Below are positions 10,020 to 20,573 of a DNA stretch of 64,000 bases, one piece after another. Under the pieces are notes generated by a model. It was not told where the DNA came from and searched no databases. It worked only from the letters and a program-made list of their open reading frames with translations. Source of the DNA: Pseudomonas arsenicoxydans (GTDB lineage Bacteria; Pseudomonadota; Gammaproteobacteria; Pseudomonadales; Pseudomonadaceae); the NCBI RefSeq assembly GCF_900103875.1, contig NZ_LT629705.1, forward strand, positions 6,085,001 to 6,149,000. The letters are read 5' to 3'. Made by a program: the position numbers and the translations under genes. The number at the start of each line of letters is the position of its first letter. Within the stretch, counting starts at the first letter, position 1.

Positions 10020-11237
10020 TCAAGTACGGTACTCGGCGTTGATCTTCACGTATTCGTGGGACAGGTCGGTGGTCCAGATGGTTTCGCTGCAATCGCCGCG
10101 ACCCAACTCGATCCGGATGGTGATTTCTTCCTGCTGCATCACCGCCGCGCCCTGGGCTTCGGTGTAGGTCGCGGCACGGGCGCCACGGCTGGCGATGCAC
10201 ACTTCGCCGAGGAACACGTCGATCTTGCTCACGTCCAGATTCGGCACGCCGGCACGACCGACAGCGGCCAGAATGCGGCCCCAGTTCGGGTCGGAAGCAA
10301 ACAGTGCGGTCTTGATCAGCGGCGAGTGGGCCACGGTGTAAGCAACGTCCAGGCACTCTTGATGATTGCCGCCGCCGTTGACTTCAACGGTGACGAACTT
10401 GGTCGCGCCTTCGCCGTCGCGAACGATGGCCTGGGCCACGTCCATGCACACTTCAAACACAGCCTGCTTGAGCTTGGCGAACAACTCACCGTTGGACGAA
10501 GTGATTTCCGGCAGCGCCGCCTGACCGGTGGCGATCAGCATGCAGCAATCGTTGGTCGACGTGTCGCCGTCGATGGTGATGCGGTTGAATGACTTGTTGG
10601 CGCCATCCAGCAACAGGTTCTGCAGCACATCGCGGGAGACTTTGGCGTCAGTGGCGATGTAGCCGAGCATGGTCGCCATGTTCGGGCGAATCATGCCCGC
10701 GCCTTTGCTGATACCGGTGACGGTGATGGTCACGCCGTCATGCTGGAACTGACGGCTCGCGCCTTTTGGCAACGTGTCAGTGGTCATGATGCCGGTGGCG
10801 GCTGCTTCCCAGTTGTTGACCGACAGATCATCCAGGGCTGCCTGCAGGGCGCCTTCGATTTTCTCTACCGGCAGCGGCTCGCCGATGACACCGGTGGAGT
10901 ACGGCAGCACCAGACTTGCATCGACGCCAGTCAGTTCAGCCAGTTTGGCGCACGTACGCTCGGCGGCAGCCAGGCCTGGCTCGCCAGTACCTGCGTTGGC
11001 ATTGCCGGTGTTGGTCAGCAGGTAACGCACCGGGCCTTGCACGCGCTGCTTGGCCAGAATCACCGGAGCGGCACAAAAGGCGTTCAGGGTGAACACGCCC
11101 GCGACCGTGGAACCCTCGGCGCAGCGCATGACCACGACATCCTTGCGCCCAGGGCGCTTGATGCCGGCCGAGGCAATACCGAGTTCAAAACCGGCAACCG
11201 GGTGCAACGTTGGCAAAGGACCAAGACCAACAGCCAT
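10020..11237 (-). CDS. argJ: Bifunctional glutamate N-acetyltransferase / ornithine acetyltransferase
   Basis: A 405-residue arginine-biosynthesis enzyme that recycles acetyl from N-acetylornithine to glutamate. The autoprocessing site that makes the N-terminal threonine nucleophile is visible at residues 150-158 (IMTTDTLPK). Other landmarks are [27 protein letters not shown], and the ending [12 protein letters not shown]. Length is as expected for ArgJ (about 405). It lies downstream of secA on the same strand but behind the secA terminator. Confidence 0.96.
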   Translation of the reverse strand: MAVGLGPLPTLHPVAGFELGIASAGIKRPGRKDVVVMRCAEGSTVAGVFTLNAFCAAPVILAKQRVQGPVRYLLTNTGNANAGTGEPGLAAAERTCAKLAELTGVDASLVLPYSTGVIGEPLPVEKIEGALQAALDDLSVNNWEAAATGIMTTDTLPKGASRQFQHDGVTITVTGISKGAGMIRPNMATMLGYIATDAKVSRDVLQNLLLDGANKSFNRITIDGDTSTNDCCMLIATGQAALPEITSSNGELFAKLKQAVFEVCMDVAQAIVRDGEGATKFVTVEVNGGGNHQECLDVAYTVAHSPLIKTALFASDPNWGRILAAVGRAGVPNLDVSKIDVFLGEVCIASRGARAATYTEAQGAAVMQQEEITIRIELGRGDCSETIWTTDLSHEYVKINAEYRT

Positions 11238-11299
11238 GAATGCGCTCCTTAATAAATGATGTCAGCACCGCTTTCAGGAAGAACGGTGGTTTAAATGGC

Positions 11300-11336
11300 A
11301 AAACGCCGCGACGGCTAATGCCGGTCGCGGCGCGGG
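11300..11336 (-). terminator. Rho-independent terminator of secA
   Basis: On the minus strand CGCCGCGAC pairs with GTCGCGGCG (11304-11332) around a GGC-ATTA-GCC inner stem, followed by TTTTGCC. It separates secA from argJ. Confidence 0.8.
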
Positions 11337-11359
11337 TATTTCAGCGATTGAAACGGGTT

Positions 11360-14098
11360 TTACTGGATCTGCCCGTGGCAATGCTTGAATTTCTTGCCCG
11401 AACCGCAGTAGCACAGTTCGTTACGGCCCAGCTTCTGTTCGTTGCGGACAGGGGCGGTGGCAAGGGCTACATCAATCTCTTCACCGACCAGTTCCGGTTG
11501 CATTTCCAGGCCAGGAGCTTCGGCGTGTTCGAACTGCATGCGGGCGGCCAGTGCTTCGGCTTCCTGACGCAGGCGTTGCTCTTCGGCTTCCGGATCTTCG
11601 CGGCGAACCTGAACGTGCGACAGCACACGGATCGAGTCGCGCTTGATCGAATCCAGCAACTCGGAGAACAGCGTGTACGACTCGCGCTTGTACTCTTGCT
11701 TCGGGTTCTTCTGCGCATAACCACGCAAGTGGATGCCGTGACGCAGGTGATCCATGGTCGACAGGTGGTCTTTCCACAAGTCATCCAGCACACGCAGAAC
11801 GATTTGTTTCTCGAAGGTGCGCAGCGCTTCGGCGCTCGCCTGCTCTTCTTTCTCGTTGTACGCCGCCAGCAGCTCGGTCATGAGCTTCTCGCGCAGGGTT
11901 TCTTCGTACAGGTGATCGTCTTCGTCGAGCCATTTCTGGATCGGCAGCGCCACACCGAAGTCGCTCTGCAACGCAGCTTCCAGACCGGCCACGTCCCACT
12001 GCTCAGGCAGCGATTGCGGTGGAATGTGTGCGCTGACGGTAGCGTTGAGCACGTCCTGACGGAAGTCAGCGATGGTTTCACCGATGTTGTCGGCGGCCAG
12101 CAACGTGTTACGCATGTGATAGATCACTTTACGCTGTTCGTTGTTGACGTCATCGAACTCGAGCAATTGCTTGCGGATATCGAAGTTACGGCCTTCAACC
12201 TTGCGCTGCGCCTTCTCGATGGCGTTGGTCACCATGCGGTGCTCGATCGCTTCACCGGACTGCATGCCCAACGCTTTCATGAAGTTCTTCACCCGGTCAG
12301 AGGCGAAGATGCGCATCAGGCTGTCTTCCAGCGACAGGTAGAAACGGCTGGAACCGGCGTCACCCTGACGACCGGCACGACCACGCAGCTGGTTGTCGAT
12401 ACGGCGCGATTCGTGACGCTCGGAAGCGATCACCTGCAAGCCGCCCGACTCCAGTACTTGCTGGTGACGTTTCTGCCAATCGGCCTTGATCTGGGCAATC
12501 TGCTCAGGGGTCGGGTCTTCAAGCGACGCAACTTCAACTTCCCAGTTACCGCCCAACAGGATGTCGGTACCACGACCGGCCATGTTGGTTGCGATGGTCA
12601 ATGCGCCCGGACGACCGGCCTGAGCAATGATCTCGGCTTCTTTTTCGTGGAACTTGGCGTTCAGGACCTTGTGTTCGATGCCTTCTTTCTGCAGCAGCGC
12701 AGACATGTGCTCGGACGTTTCGATGGTTGCAGTACCCACCAGCACCGGACGGCCCAGGGTCATGCATTCCTTGATGTCATTGATGATCGCCGCGTATTTC
12801 TCTTCGGCGGTCAGGAACACCAGGTCGTTGTAGTCTTTACGCGCCAGCGGCTTGTTCGGCGGGATAACCATCACCGACAGACCGTAGATCTGGTGGAATT
12901 CGAACGCTTCGGTGTCAGCGGTACCGGTCATGCCGGACAGCTTGTTGTACAGACGGAAGTAGTTCTGGAACGTGGTCGACGCCAGGGTCTGGCTTTCGGC
13001 CTGGATGTTCAGGTTTTCCTTCGCCTCGATCGCCTGGTGCAGGCCTTCGGACAGACGGCGACCCGGCATGGTACGACCGGTATGTTCGTCGACCAGGACA
13101 ACCTGACCGTCCTGCACGATGTATTCGATGTTGCGATGGAACAGCTTGTGCGCACGCAGACCGGCATAAACGTGGGTCAGCAGGCCCAGGTTGTGCGCCG
13201 AGTACAGGCTCTCGCCCTCGGCCAGCAGACCGATACGGGTGAGCATTTCTTCGACGTACTGGTGACCGGCTTCGTTGAGTTCGACCTGGCGGGTCTTCTC
13301 GTCGACGGTGTAATGGCCGGCCTTGGTGACGACGCCTTCCACTTCTTCGACGTGCAATTCCAGCTGCGGGATCAGTTTGTTGATCTCGATGTACAGCTTG
13401 GAGCTGTCCTCGGCCTGACCGGAAATGATCAGCGGGGTACGGGCTTCGTCGATGAGGATGGAGTCGACTTCGTCGATCACGGCAAAATTGAGTTCGCGCT
13501 GGAATTTTTCTTCCATGCTGAACGCCATGTTGTCGCGCAGGTAGTCAAACCCGAATTCGTTGTTGGTGCCGTAGGTGATATCGGCGGCGTAAGCCAGACG
13601 TTTCTCTTCCGGCGGCTGGAATGGCGTAACCACGCCGACCGTCATGCCGAGGAATTCGTAGAGCGGACGCATCCAGTTGGCGTCGCGTCGGGCCAGGTAG
13701 TCGTTCACCGTCACAACGTGCACGCCTTTGCCGGACAGCGCGTTGAGGTAAACACCCAGTGTTGCCACCAGGGTCTTGCCTTCACCGGTACGCATTTCCG
13801 CGATCATGCCTTCATGCAAGGTCATGCCGCCGATCAGCTGGACATCGAAGTGACGCATACCCATGACACGCTTACCGGCTTCGCGGGCGACCGCAAAGGC
13901 TTCTGGCAGCAGCTTGTCGAGGGTTTCCCCTTTGGCGATGCGGGCCTTGAACTCATCTGTCTTGGCACGCAATTGATCGTCCGAAAGGGCTACCATTTGC
14001 TCTTCGAAGGCATTGACGAGTTGCACCGTCTTGAGCATGCGTTTGACTTCACGCTCGTTCTTGCTTCCAAAAAGTTTCTTTAACAAAGGCGCAAACAT
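11360..14098 (-). CDS. secA: Preprotein translocase ATPase SecA
   Basis: A 912-residue motor of Sec-dependent export, partner of SecYEG. Landmarks: the start [17 protein letters not shown], Walker A (MRTGEGKT), [32 protein letters not shown], and the C-terminal zinc finger [14 protein letters not shown] that contacts SecB. Start ATG at 14098 matches the family; the ribosome site is weak and the frame remains open to 14164. It diverges from dciA and ends in a terminator. Confidence 0.98.
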   Translation of the reverse strand: MFAPLLKKLFGSKNEREVKRMLKTVQLVNAFEEQMVALSDDQLRAKTDEFKARIAKGETLDKLLPEAFAVAREAGKRVMGMRHFDVQLIGGMTLHEGMIAEMRTGEGKTLVATLGVYLNALSGKGVHVVTVNDYLARRDANWMRPLYEFLGMTVGVVTPFQPPEEKRLAYAADITYGTNNEFGFDYLRDNMAFSMEEKFQRELNFAVIDEVDSILIDEARTPLIISGQAEDSSKLYIEINKLIPQLELHVEEVEGVVTKAGHYTVDEKTRQVELNEAGHQYVEEMLTRIGLLAEGESLYSAHNLGLLTHVYAGLRAHKLFHRNIEYIVQDGQVVLVDEHTGRTMPGRRLSEGLHQAIEAKENLNIQAESQTLASTTFQNYFRLYNKLSGMTGTADTEAFEFHQIYGLSVMVIPPNKPLARKDYNDLVFLTAEEKYAAIINDIKECMTLGRPVLVGTATIETSEHMSALLQKEGIEHKVLNAKFHEKEAEIIAQAGRPGALTIATNMAGRGTDILLGGNWEVEVASLEDPTPEQIAQIKADWQKRHQQVLESGGLQVIASERHESRRIDNQLRGRAGRQGDAGSSRFYLSLEDSLMRIFASDRVKNFMKALGMQSGEAIEHRMVTNAIEKAQRKVEGRNFDIRKQLLEFDDVNNEQRKVIYHMRNTLLAADNIGETIADFRQDVLNATVSAHIPPQSLPEQWDVAGLEAALQSDFGVALPIQKWLDEDDHLYEETLREKLMTELLAAYNEKEEQASAEALRTFEKQIVLRVLDDLWKDHLSTMDHLRHGIHLRGYAQKNPKQEYKRESYTLFSELLDSIKRDSIRVLSHVQVRREDPEAEEQRLRQEAEALAARMQFEHAEAPGLEMQPELVGEEIDVALATAPVRNEQKLGRNELCYCGSGKKFKHCHGQIQ

Positions 14099-14405
14099 AT
14101 CGGCAGGATCTTCCACACTAAAGGGATGGAGGGCGGCCCCGTGAGTCGCCCGTGCAGCCCTCATGGCCGCATGCGAACGAGCATTCTACCCGGAAACGAT
14201 GGTGAGGAAAGTGGCGTTGTTCCACGATGCATGCACTGCGCTATGACGGGGCTCACTTAAAATAAGGGCTTTTTGCGCAACTTCAAGCCATTCAAGGCAG
14301 AAGTTACTTGTTGATTTAATGGGTAAAGCGCGCGCAAAGCAATGGGTCGGGTGCATGCAGCGCTTTCTGCTACCATGGCGGCTCTGTTACTTCAGGTGTC
14401 TGATC

Positions 14406-14861
14406 ATGGCATTTCGCCCTCTTACGGCCAGAGCACCCGCCGTTCTGCTTCGCGAAGCCAAACCGCTGAAAGCCATCTTCGGCCACGCTCAACGCCTGGG
14501 TCATTTACAACGTCTGCTCGAAAGCCAATTGCAGCCTGCCGCCCGCGAGCACTGCCATGTGGCGTCGTGGCGCGAAGGCAGTTTATTGCTGATCGTCACC
14601 GACGGCCATTGGGCGACCCGCCTGCGCTACCAGCAAAAACGTCTGCAACGGCAGCTACAGATGTTTGATGAGTTCGCCAGCCTGACGCGGATTTTGTTCA
14701 AGGTGCAGCCGCCGACCGTTCAGCAAGGCGCGGCAGGCCATACCATAAGCTTGTCGACCGATGCCGGCGCGACCATTCAGGCCACGGCCGACGGGATCAG
14801 CGATCCGAATCTGCGGGCGGCACTGGAACGACTGGCGGCGCACGCCAAACCCAAGGACTGA
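14406..14861 (+). CDS. dciA: DUF721 protein, DciA-like helicase loader
   Basis: A 151-residue DUF721 protein. The N-terminal part (residues 1-95: LLREAKPLKAIFGHAQRL, VASWREGSLLLIVTDGHWATRLRYQ) fits the KH-like DUF721 domain. DciA proteins load the replicative helicase DnaB in bacteria without DnaC. ATG at 14406 is preferred over an upstream in-frame ATG at 14319 because family similarity starts at MAFRPL. Divergent from secA, as in P. aeruginosa by recollection. Confidence 0.85.
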   Translation: MAFRPLTARAPAVLLREAKPLKAIFGHAQRLGHLQRLLESQLQPAAREHCHVASWREGSLLLIVTDGHWATRLRYQQKRLQRQLQMFDEFASLTRILFKVQPPTVQQGAAGHTISLSTDAGATIQATADGISDPNLRAALERLAAHAKPKD

Positions 14862-14865
14862 TCCT

Positions 14866-14896
14866 GATCGTTCCCACGCTCTGCGTGGGAACGATC
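14866..14896. repeat. Perfect 31-bp palindrome, possible bidirectional terminator
   Basis: GATCGTTCCCACGC-TCT-GCGTGGGAACGATC lies between the convergent ends of dciA and the DUF853 gene. It is a repeat common in pseudomonads. There is no strong T run, so termination is an inference from position. Confidence 0.7.
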
Positions 14897-14899
14897 TGT

Positions 14900-16387
14900 T
14901 TAGCGGCGTTTGCTGCCTCCGAGCAGCGAACCCATCAAACCGCGTACCAGCTGTCGGCCCAATTGATTGGCCGCCTGGCGCATCGCCGATTTCAGCGCTT
15001 GCCCCGCCGCCGTCCCGAGGAATTCCCCGGCCTTATCGGTAAAACTAGGTTCCTCTGGCGCAGGTTTGCCCGGCACGGCCTCGGGCTCCGGCGCCAGTCC
15101 TTTGCGGCCCATCAATATTTCATACGCCGACTCCCGATCAATCGGCTTGTCATACCGCCCCTTGAACGGTGACCCGGCGATCAGCATCGTGCGCTCGGTT
15201 TCAGTCAACGGCCCGATCCGCGATTGCGGCGGCGCAACCAATACACGCTGGACCATCTCCGGCGTGCCCTTGTCCTGCAACGTGCCGACCAGCGCCTCGC
15301 CGATTCCCAGCTCAGTCAGCACCGACAAGGCGTCAAACGCAGGATTCGGCCGGAAGCCATCGGCCACCGCCCGCAAGGACTTCTGTTCTTTGGCCGTGAA
15401 GGCGCGCAGACCATGCTGGATACGCAGGCCGAGTTGGGCCAGCACGTCGTCCGGCAAATCGCCCGGCGATTGAGTGACGAAATACACGCCCACTCCTTTG
15501 GAGCGAATCAGCCGCACCACTTGTTCCAGACGATCCTGCAATGCCTTGGGCGTGCCCGCGAATAATAAATGGGCTTCGTCGAAAAACAGCGCCAGCAGGG
15601 GTTTATCCGCGTCGCCGCGTTCGGGCAGTTGCTCGAACAGTTCAGCCAGCAACCACAGCAGGAACGTCGCATACACCTTCGGCGCCTCGTGAACCAGACG
15701 ACTGGCATCCAGCAGGTGAATGCGCCCGCGCCCGTCGACCGTTGGTTGCAGAATGTCTTCCAGTTGCAGTGCCGGTTCGCCGAACAGCGCTTCGGCGCCC
15801 TGTTGTTCCAGCGTCGCCAGACGCCGCAACAGCGCCTGGCTGGAACCGGTGGTCATCAACGCCGCATCGTCCCCCAGCAATTCGGGGTGGTCGCGCAGGT
15901 GATTGAGCAGCGCCTTCAAATCCTTGAGGTCGAGCAGCAACAGCCCTTCGCGGTCCGCGACCTTGAAGGCCGCGTACAACGCCGACTGCTGGCTGTCGGT
16001 CAGTTCCAGCAGACTGCCGATCAGCAGCGGGCCCATTTCGCTCAAGGTCGTGCGCAATGGATGACCGGACTGACCATGAATGTCCCACAGAGTGACCGGA
16101 TAGGCCGCCGGCTTATGGTTCAGCCACGGCATCCCGGCGATTCGCTCGGCGATTTTGCCTTGAGGGTTGCCGGCAGCCCCCAGGCCACACAGGTCGCCCT
16201 TGATATCTGCGGCAAACACTGCCACGCCCGCATCGCTGAAGGCTTCGGCGAGGCGTTGCAACGTGACGGTTTTACCGGTCCCGGTCGCCCCCGCGATCAG
16301 ACCGTGACGATTGGTCAGGCGCATGGCCTGGGCGACAGGCTGGCCGGCAAGGTCGGCGCCGATAACGAGTTGCGATGAGTCAGGCAT
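14900..16387 (-). CDS. HerA/DUF853-type P-loop ATPase
   Basis: A 495-residue ATPase of the DUF853 family, related to HerA/VirB4-type helicases. Walker A is GLIAGATGTGKTVTLQRLAE (residues 29-48) and Walker B is LLALFFDEAHLLF near 265. YFVTQSPGDLPDDVLAQLG acts as sensor-like motif. The C-terminus is glycine- and arginine-rich. Function is unproven. I start at MPDSSQ (16387), because GGGTGAC precedes it by 4 bases; MGDK at 16399 is the alternative. Confidence 0.85.
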   Translation of the reverse strand: MPDSSQLVIGADLAGQPVAQAMRLTNRHGLIAGATGTGKTVTLQRLAEAFSDAGVAVFAADIKGDLCGLGAAGNPQGKIAERIAGMPWLNHKPAAYPVTLWDIHGQSGHPLRTTLSEMGPLLIGSLLELTDSQQSALYAAFKVADREGLLLLDLKDLKALLNHLRDHPELLGDDAALMTTGSSQALLRRLATLEQQGAEALFGEPALQLEDILQPTVDGRGRIHLLDASRLVHEAPKVYATFLLWLLAELFEQLPERGDADKPLLALFFDEAHLLFAGTPKALQDRLEQVVRLIRSKGVGVYFVTQSPGDLPDDVLAQLGLRIQHGLRAFTAKEQKSLRAVADGFRPNPAFDALSVLTELGIGEALVGTLQDKGTPEMVQRVLVAPPQSRIGPLTETERTMLIAGSPFKGRYDKPIDRESAYEILMGRKGLAPEPEAVPGKPAPEEPSFTDKAGEFLGTAAGQALKSAMRQAANQLGRQLVRGLMGSLLGGSKRR

Positions 16388-16402
16388 TTTGTCACCCATG
16401 GT

Positions 16403-16429
16403 TAATCTTTGATCCTGCACGGCCGATAC
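16403..16429 (+). promoter_or_regulatory. Candidate FliA (sigma-28) promoter for the chemoreceptor
   Basis: TAAT, 15-bp spacer, GCCGATAC, against the flagellar consensus TAAA-N15-GCCGATAA. It is 145 bases upstream of the MCP start and just upstream of the divergent DUF853 gene. Seen by eye. Confidence 0.6.
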
Positions 16430-16574
16430 AAATAGTTGTGAGACCCATGCGAAACAAGCGTCGGTAATTCCCTAAGGAGAGGACGGAAATATCAGCTTTT
16501 TCAACATTGCCCAGTTTGCGTGTTTTTATAAAAGCACGCTCAGGACATAAAGACCTTAGCGGAACCCCCAAGCC

Positions 16575-18464
16575 ATGAACAAAAACCTGCGCTTCAGCCA
16601 CAAAATCTTGCTTGCCGCCGCCCTCATCGTTATTGCCGCCTTTGCCTCATTCACCCTCTACAACGACTATTTACAACGCAATGCAATCCGAAGGGATCTG
16701 GACAACTATCTACAAGAGATGGGTGGTGTCACCGCCAACAACATTCAAACCTGGCTGGCCGGTCGCAGCCTGCTGATCGAAAACATGGCGCAAACCGTTG
16801 CGCTGAACCCCGAAACGGGCAACGTCGCCAAGCTGCTTGAACAAAAGGCCGTGACGTCGACCTTCATGGGCGCCTACCTGGGTAACAAGGATGGTTCGTT
16901 CATCATCCGCCCGGACAGCAAGATGCCCGACGGCTATGACCCGCGCGCCCGCCCTTGGTACAAGAGTGCCCAGAGCGCCAGCGGTTCTGCCCTGACCGAA
17001 CCGTATATCGATCTGGCGTCCGGCCAGTTGGTGATTTCCATCGTTAACAGCGTCCTCAAGGATGGCCAGAACATTGGTGTGGTCGGTGGCGACCTGAGCC
17101 TGCAAGTGATCGCCGACAGCCTCAACGCCCTGGACTTCGACGGCATGGGCTATGCGTTCCTCGTCAGCGCCGACGGTAAGATCCTTGTCCATCCAGACAA
17201 AGCGCTGGTGATGAAGACCTTGAAGGAGGCCTACCCGCAAGACACCCCGACAATCGGCAGTCAACCGAGCGAAATCGAGGTCGACGGCAAAACCCGCATC
17301 GTGACCTTCACCCCGATCAAGGGGCTGTCCTCGGTCAACTGGTACATCGGCCTTTCCGTGGACAAGGGCAAAGCCTTCTCCATGCTCAGCGAGTTCCGCA
17401 CCTCGGCCATTATCGCGACGGTCATTGCCGTGGCCATTATTCTCGCCTTGCTCGGCATGCTGATCCGCATCCTGATTCAGCCATTGCACGTCATGACCCG
17501 AGCCATGGAAGACATCGCCGACGGTGAAGGCGATTTGACCAAGCGCCTGACCATACAGAGCAACGATGAATTCGGCGTTCTCGGAACCGCGTTCAACCGT
17601 TTTGTAGAGCGTATTCACAGCTCGATTCGCGAAGTGTCCTCGGCCACCGGCCAGGTCAACGAAGTCGCGCTGCGCGTGGTGGCTGCGTCGAACTCGTCGA
17701 TGTTCAACTCCGACCAGCAAGCTTCGCGCACCAGCAGTGTTGCCGCCGCCATCAACGAACTGGGCGCTGCGGCGCAGGAAATCGCCCGCAACGCCGCCCA
17801 GGCTTCCAGCCAGGCCAGCGATGCCCGCAGCCTGGCCGAAGACGGCCAGCAAGTGGTGGATCGCAGCATCAAAGCGATGAATCAGCTGTCGAGCATGCTC
17901 AGTGCTTCAAGCACCAACATCGAATCGCTGAACAGCAAGACCGTGAACATCGGGCAGATTCTCGAAGTGATCACCAGCATCTCCCAGCAAACCAACCTGC
18001 TGGCGCTCAACGCCGCCATTGAAGCGGCCCGTGCCGGTGAGGCAGGACGCGGTTTTGCGGTAGTGGCGGATGAAGTGCGCAACCTCGCCCACCGCACGCA
18101 GGAGTCGGCCCAACAGGTGCAAACCATGATCGAGGAGCTGCAAGTCGGCGCCCGGGAATCGGTTAGCACCATGAGCGACAGCCAGCGCCACAGCCAGGAC
18201 AGCGTGGAAATCGCCAACCTGGCGGGCGAGCGCTTGAATAGCGTGACTCAGCGCATTGGCGAGATCGACGGGATGAACCAGTCGGTGGCCACTGCAACTG
18301 AAGAACAGACCGCTGTAGTGGAGTCGATCAACGTCGACATCACCGAGATCAACACGCTGAACCAGGAAGGCGTAGAAAACCTGCAGGCGACCTTGCGGGC
18401 GTGTTCGGACCTGGAGCAGCAGGCGGCGCGTCTTAAGCAGTTGGTAGGCAGTTTCCGAATTTAA
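16575..18464 (+). CDS. Methyl-accepting chemotaxis protein with dCache sensor, amino-acid type
   Basis: A 629-residue chemoreceptor. Membrane segment 1 is at about 10-30, a double-Cache periplasmic sensor at 35-275, segment 2 at 278-303, HAMP at 304-358 and a signalling domain to the end with the hairpin tip [20 protein letters not shown]. The sensor holds the amino-acid-binding signature [12 protein letters not shown] ([13 protein letters not shown]) and a later GGD. PctA/PctB-type receptors of Pseudomonas carry the same signature, so the ligand is probably an L-amino acid; which one is not visible. It is likely under FliA control and not in an operon. Confidence 0.92.
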   Translation: MNKNLRFSHKILLAAALIVIAAFASFTLYNDYLQRNAIRRDLDNYLQEMGGVTANNIQTWLAGRSLLIENMAQTVALNPETGNVAKLLEQKAVTSTFMGAYLGNKDGSFIIRPDSKMPDGYDPRARPWYKSAQSASGSALTEPYIDLASGQLVISIVNSVLKDGQNIGVVGGDLSLQVIADSLNALDFDGMGYAFLVSADGKILVHPDKALVMKTLKEAYPQDTPTIGSQPSEIEVDGKTRIVTFTPIKGLSSVNWYIGLSVDKGKAFSMLSEFRTSAIIATVIAVAIILALLGMLIRILIQPLHVMTRAMEDIADGEGDLTKRLTIQSNDEFGVLGTAFNRFVERIHSSIREVSSATGQVNEVALRVVAASNSSMFNSDQQASRTSSVAAAINELGAAAQEIARNAAQASSQASDARSLAEDGQQVVDRSIKAMNQLSSMLSASSTNIESLNSKTVNIGQILEVITSISQQTNLLALNAAIEAARAGEAGRGFAVVADEVRNLAHRTQESAQQVQTMIEELQVGARESVSTMSDSQRHSQDSVEIANLAGERLNSVTQRIGEIDGMNQSVATATEEQTAVVESINVDITEINTLNQEGVENLQATLRACSDLEQQAARLKQLVGSFRI

Positions 18465-18478
18465 GGCGCTCTCACCGG

Positions 18479-18560
18479 CCTCATCGCGGGCAAGCCCGCT
18501 CCCACACGGATCTTTGTCGCACTGGAGATCAAATGTGGGAGCGAGCTTGCTCCGGGCGGC
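18479..18560. repeat. Inverted REP pair (REPIN-like)
   Basis: CATCGCGGGCAAGCCCGCTC at 18481-18500 and the facing, diverged copy TGTGGGAGCGAGCTTGCTCC at 18535-18554, between the MCP gene and the glycosyltransferase operon. Confidence 0.85.
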
Positions 18561-18682
18561 GTTCCGACGATAGCGGTCTGAAACACACCGCAAAAAACCT
18601 CGCCGATCCCCGCGCCACAAAACCCCAAACGAACATCTATCCTTCATTAAGGTCAATCAAGGGAGAACAACGGACCGGAGGG

Positions 18683-19804
18683 ATGCTCATTGTGCATATC
18701 GCGGACATAACCATGTTCTACGCCCCGGCCAGCGGCGGCGTGCGCACGTATCTGGATGCCAAGCACCGGCGCCTGAGCATCAAGCCAGGCATTCGCCACA
18801 GTCTGCTGATCCCGGGCGCTCATTTGAGTGAACAGGATGGCGTTTACAAGGTTCCGGCCCCTGCCCTGCCTTTCGGCAAGGGTTATCGCTTCCCCCTCCG
18901 CCTGGCCCCATGGCGAAATGTCCTGCAAGTCTTGCAGCCCGATCTGATCGAAGTTGGCGATCCGTACCTCACCGCGTGGGCTGCGCTGGATGCCCGTCGG
19001 CAACTGGACGTGCCGGTAATCGGCTTCTACCACTCGGACCTGCCGTTACTGGCCAGAAATCGAATGGGCAATTGGGTGACCCCCAATGTCGAAGCCTACG
19101 TCAGCAAACTGTATGGCAACTTTGATCGGGTCCTGGCACCGAGCCAGGTCATGGCCGACAAGTTGATCGGCCTGGGCGTGAAGAATGTGTTCGTACAGCC
19201 GTTGGGCGTCGACCTGCAGACCTTTAATCCCGGCGCCAGGGACCCCGGCCTGCGTGCCGAACTGGGCATCGATGAAAACACCCATCTGCTGATCTTCGCC
19301 GGCCGTGGCTCAAAGGAAAAAAACCTGCCGGTCCTGCTGGCTTGCATGAAGCGTCTGGGGCCTCGTTATCACCTGCTCCTGGTCGGCTCCTCGATGCCCG
19401 CCGTGGTGCCGGACAACGTGACCGTCGTCGACGAGTTCTGCCCGGCCACGCAAGTCGCACGCTTGATGGCCAGCGCCGATGCGCTGCTGCATGCCGGCGA
19501 TCAGGAAACGTTCGGCCTGGTGATTCTCGAAGCCATGGCCAGCGGCATTCCGGTCATAGCGGTCGCCGCCGGGGCCTTTCGGGAAATCGTTACGGAGTCT
19601 TGCGGCTTGCTGTGCACGCCCAACAATCCCATGGCGATGGCCAACGCTGTGCGTGAACTGTTCAGCATGGGCAGCGCCGCGCTAGGCAAAAGCGCCCGCA
19701 GTCATGTCGAACAGCACTATGCCTGGGACACCGTGGTCAACAGTCTGCTGGGCCACTATCACGCAGTTCTCGGCAGCCAATGGCCGCTGACCGCCAATGG
19801 TTGA
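18683..19804 (+). CDS. Glycosyltransferase, GT4 (GT-B fold)
   Basis: A 373-residue GT-B glycosyltransferase. The N-terminal acceptor domain begins IADITMFYAPASGGVRTYL. The C-terminal nucleotide-sugar domain shows FAGRGSKEKNLPVLL near 210 and the family signature HAGDQETFGLVILEAMASG (E-x7-E type) near 270. It resembles PimB/MshA-like lipid or small-molecule glycosyltransferases. ATG at 18683 has GGAGGG only 1-2 bases away; GTG at 18692 has better spacing to the same site, so the start may be three codons later. First gene of a coupled operon with the deacetylase and flippase-like genes. Confidence 0.88.
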   Translation: MLIVHIADITMFYAPASGGVRTYLDAKHRRLSIKPGIRHSLLIPGAHLSEQDGVYKVPAPALPFGKGYRFPLRLAPWRNVLQVLQPDLIEVGDPYLTAWAALDARRQLDVPVIGFYHSDLPLLARNRMGNWVTPNVEAYVSKLYGNFDRVLAPSQVMADKLIGLGVKNVFVQPLGVDLQTFNPGARDPGLRAELGIDENTHLLIFAGRGSKEKNLPVLLACMKRLGPRYHLLLVGSSMPAVVPDNVTVVDEFCPATQVARLMASADALLHAGDQETFGLVILEAMASGIPVIAVAAGAFREIVTESCGLLCTPNNPMAMANAVRELFSMGSAALGKSARSHVEQHYAWDTVVNSLLGHYHAVLGSQWPLTANG

Positions 19805-20573
19805 ATCCATGAACCCGCCCAGCCTGTTACTCGTGCTGCACGATGTTGCGCCGCAAACCTGGACCGATTACCAACCTTTTGTCGAAGCCGTCGATGCCTT
19901 GGGCGAGGTGCCGATGACCTGGCTTGTGGTGCCCGACTTTCACAGGCACAACGATCTCGACGCCCATCCAGACTTCAGGCGTTTGCTCACCCGTCGAGTC
20001 GCCCGAGGTGACGAACTGGCGTTGCACGGTTACTTTCATTGCGACGAAGGCCCATCCCCCCACAATCCCAGAGACTGGTTCATGCGCAGGATCTACACCC
20101 ACGAAGGCGAGTTTTACAGCTTGTCGCAAGCCGCCGCTCTCGCCCGTCTGCGTGCTGGAATCGAGGTATTCCATCGCTATCAGTGGCCGCTGGAGGGCTT
20201 TGTTGCCCCGGCGTGGCTGATGAGCGACGGCACTCGTCAGGCGCTGCGCCAGTTACCGCTCAAGTACACCAGCGATCCCCAGCACCTCTATCGCCTGCCG
20301 GACTTCACTGCCATCGATGCCCCCGGCCTGGTCTGGAGTGCGCGCAGCGCCTGGCGTCGAGGCTTGTCAAAAGTTCTCAGCGACCAACGCGCACAGCACT
20401 GGCGGCAAGCTCCAGTGATTCGACTCGGCGTGCATCCGGTGGACATGCGCCACGGGTTTTCACGCAATTATTGGCTGCAGACCCTCAAGCGCCTGCTGGA
20501 TGAGGGGCGTGTGCCAATGACCAAGGCCCAATGGCTCTCGTTGCAAAGTGACCGTATCGGTCGCGTCGCATGA
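19797..20573 (+). CDS. DUF2334 polysaccharide deacetylase-like protein
   Basis: A 258-residue protein of the DUF2334 branch of the carbohydrate esterase 4 fold. LLLVLHDVAPQTW at the N-terminus gives the first acid, ELALHGYFHCDEG near residue 69 gives the metal-binding histidines, and VIRLGVHPVDMRHG near 215 gives the last histidine. It probably removes acyl groups from a sugar made by the preceding transferase. ATG at 19797 overlaps the upstream gene by 8 bases; ATG at 19809 is possible. Its end overlaps the next gene (ATGA). Confidence 0.85.
   Translation: MVESMNPPSLLLVLHDVAPQTWTDYQPFVEAVDALGEVPMTWLVVPDFHRHNDLDAHPDFRRLLTRRVARGDELALHGYFHCDEGPSPHNPRDWFMRRIYTHEGEFYSLSQAAALARLRAGIEVFHRYQWPLEGFVAPAWLMSDGTRQALRQLPLKYTSDPQHLYRLPDFTAIDAPGLVWSARSAWRRGLSKVLSDQRAQHWRQAPVIRLGVHPVDMRHGFSRNYWLQTLKRLLDEGRVPMTKAQWLSLQSDRIGRVA

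Noticed and set aside
11240..14083. Plus-strand open frame of 947 codons opposite secA
   Set aside because: Mirror frame of the certain secA gene; low-complexity F/H/Q/R-rich composition and no family match.
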